From CAYHDV01 sp047619465 (lineage in GTDB: Bacteria; Patescibacteriota; Minisyncoccia; Phycocordibacterales; CSBR16-119), in the NCBI GenBank assembly GCA_047619465.1, contig JBLHJW010000008.1, forward strand, positions 1 to 30,407: DNA of 30,407 nt, written 5' to 3'. Positions 30,399 to 30,407 of this stretch are shown piece by piece. How positions within the stretch are numbered: position 1 is the stretch's first letter; every line of letters begins with the position of its first letter. Position numbers and translations under genes: made by a program. The notes beneath the pieces are model-generated. The model saw only the letters and a program-made list of their open reading frames with translations, was not told the DNA's origin and made no database searches.

Positions 30399-30407
30399 TT
30401 AAAACTC

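Noticed and set aside
1..30407. CRISPR arrays, tRNA genes, insertion sequences and phage genes
   Set aside because: I saw no regularly spaced repeats, no cloverleaf with a GTTCRA loop, no transposase or integrase motif and no terminal inverted repeats; the only long intergenic repeat is the dnaG/nusB element.

Overview
The window looks like a chromosomal segment of a Patescibacteria/CPR (Paceibacteria, formerly Parcubacteria-type) genome. The evidence is AT-rich DNA, very compact genes, short versions of core proteins (757-aa SMC, 582-aa ThrRS without a TGS domain, 561-aa DnaG), lysine-rich N-terminal tails, a TrbC/VirB2-like mini membrane protein, a NusB-Nudix fusion, and almost no GGAGG-type ribosome binding sites. 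Stops are TAA or TAG, with TGA seen once (26810 gene), so the standard bacterial code fits. This placement is inferred from gene content; no 16S rRNA gene is present. Layout, left part (1-14.6 kb, mostly minus strand): a partial lysine/alanine-rich protein (probably the RpoD N-terminus), dnaG, then rpoC and rpoB with a long structured rpoB leader. Small genes follow: a two-helix membrane protein, a 45-aa ORF, a HAD hydrolase, an FMN reductase, a cold shock protein with a structured leader, a membrane-anchored DUF3298-type protein and a DUF378 membrane protein (plus strand). Next comes a broken-up 'rpsP operon' (trmD, khpA, rpsP), each gene separated by an intrinsic terminator and lacking rimM and rplS. 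Middle (14.6-24.9 kb): a promoter-to-terminator unit of about 365 nt that is either a structured ncRNA or a mini-ORF pair. Then rnr and a secreted NodB deacetylase-VanY carboxypeptidase fusion (plus), an unknown protein, mini-SMC (minus), a stand-alone LytTR regulator (plus), and rnc, nusB-nudix, rpmF and a Nudix-like protein with an interrupted box (minus). Right part (25-30.4 kb): thrS (plus), a cluster of three unrecognised small proteins with strong promoters, gyrB (minus) and the C-terminal piece of a PheT-like FDX-ACB domain carrying an in-frame stop at the window edge. How the genes work together: most serve the central dogma, namely transcription (rpoB, rpoC, nusB, probable rpoD), replication and chromosome upkeep (dnaG, gyrB, smc), RNA processing and decay (rnc, rnr, csp, khpA) and translation (rpsP, rpmF, thrS, trmD, pheT remnant). 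The most interesting signals are regulatory. A roughly 95-bp element is present twice, 21.7 kb apart, immediately upstream of dnaG and of nusB-nudix/rnc. In addition, at least five genes (rpsP, thrS, smc, the DUF3298 gene, rnr) have a -10 box only 6-9 nt before the start codon, which indicates leaderless mRNAs. No CRISPR array, tRNA, rRNA, transposase or phage gene was found.
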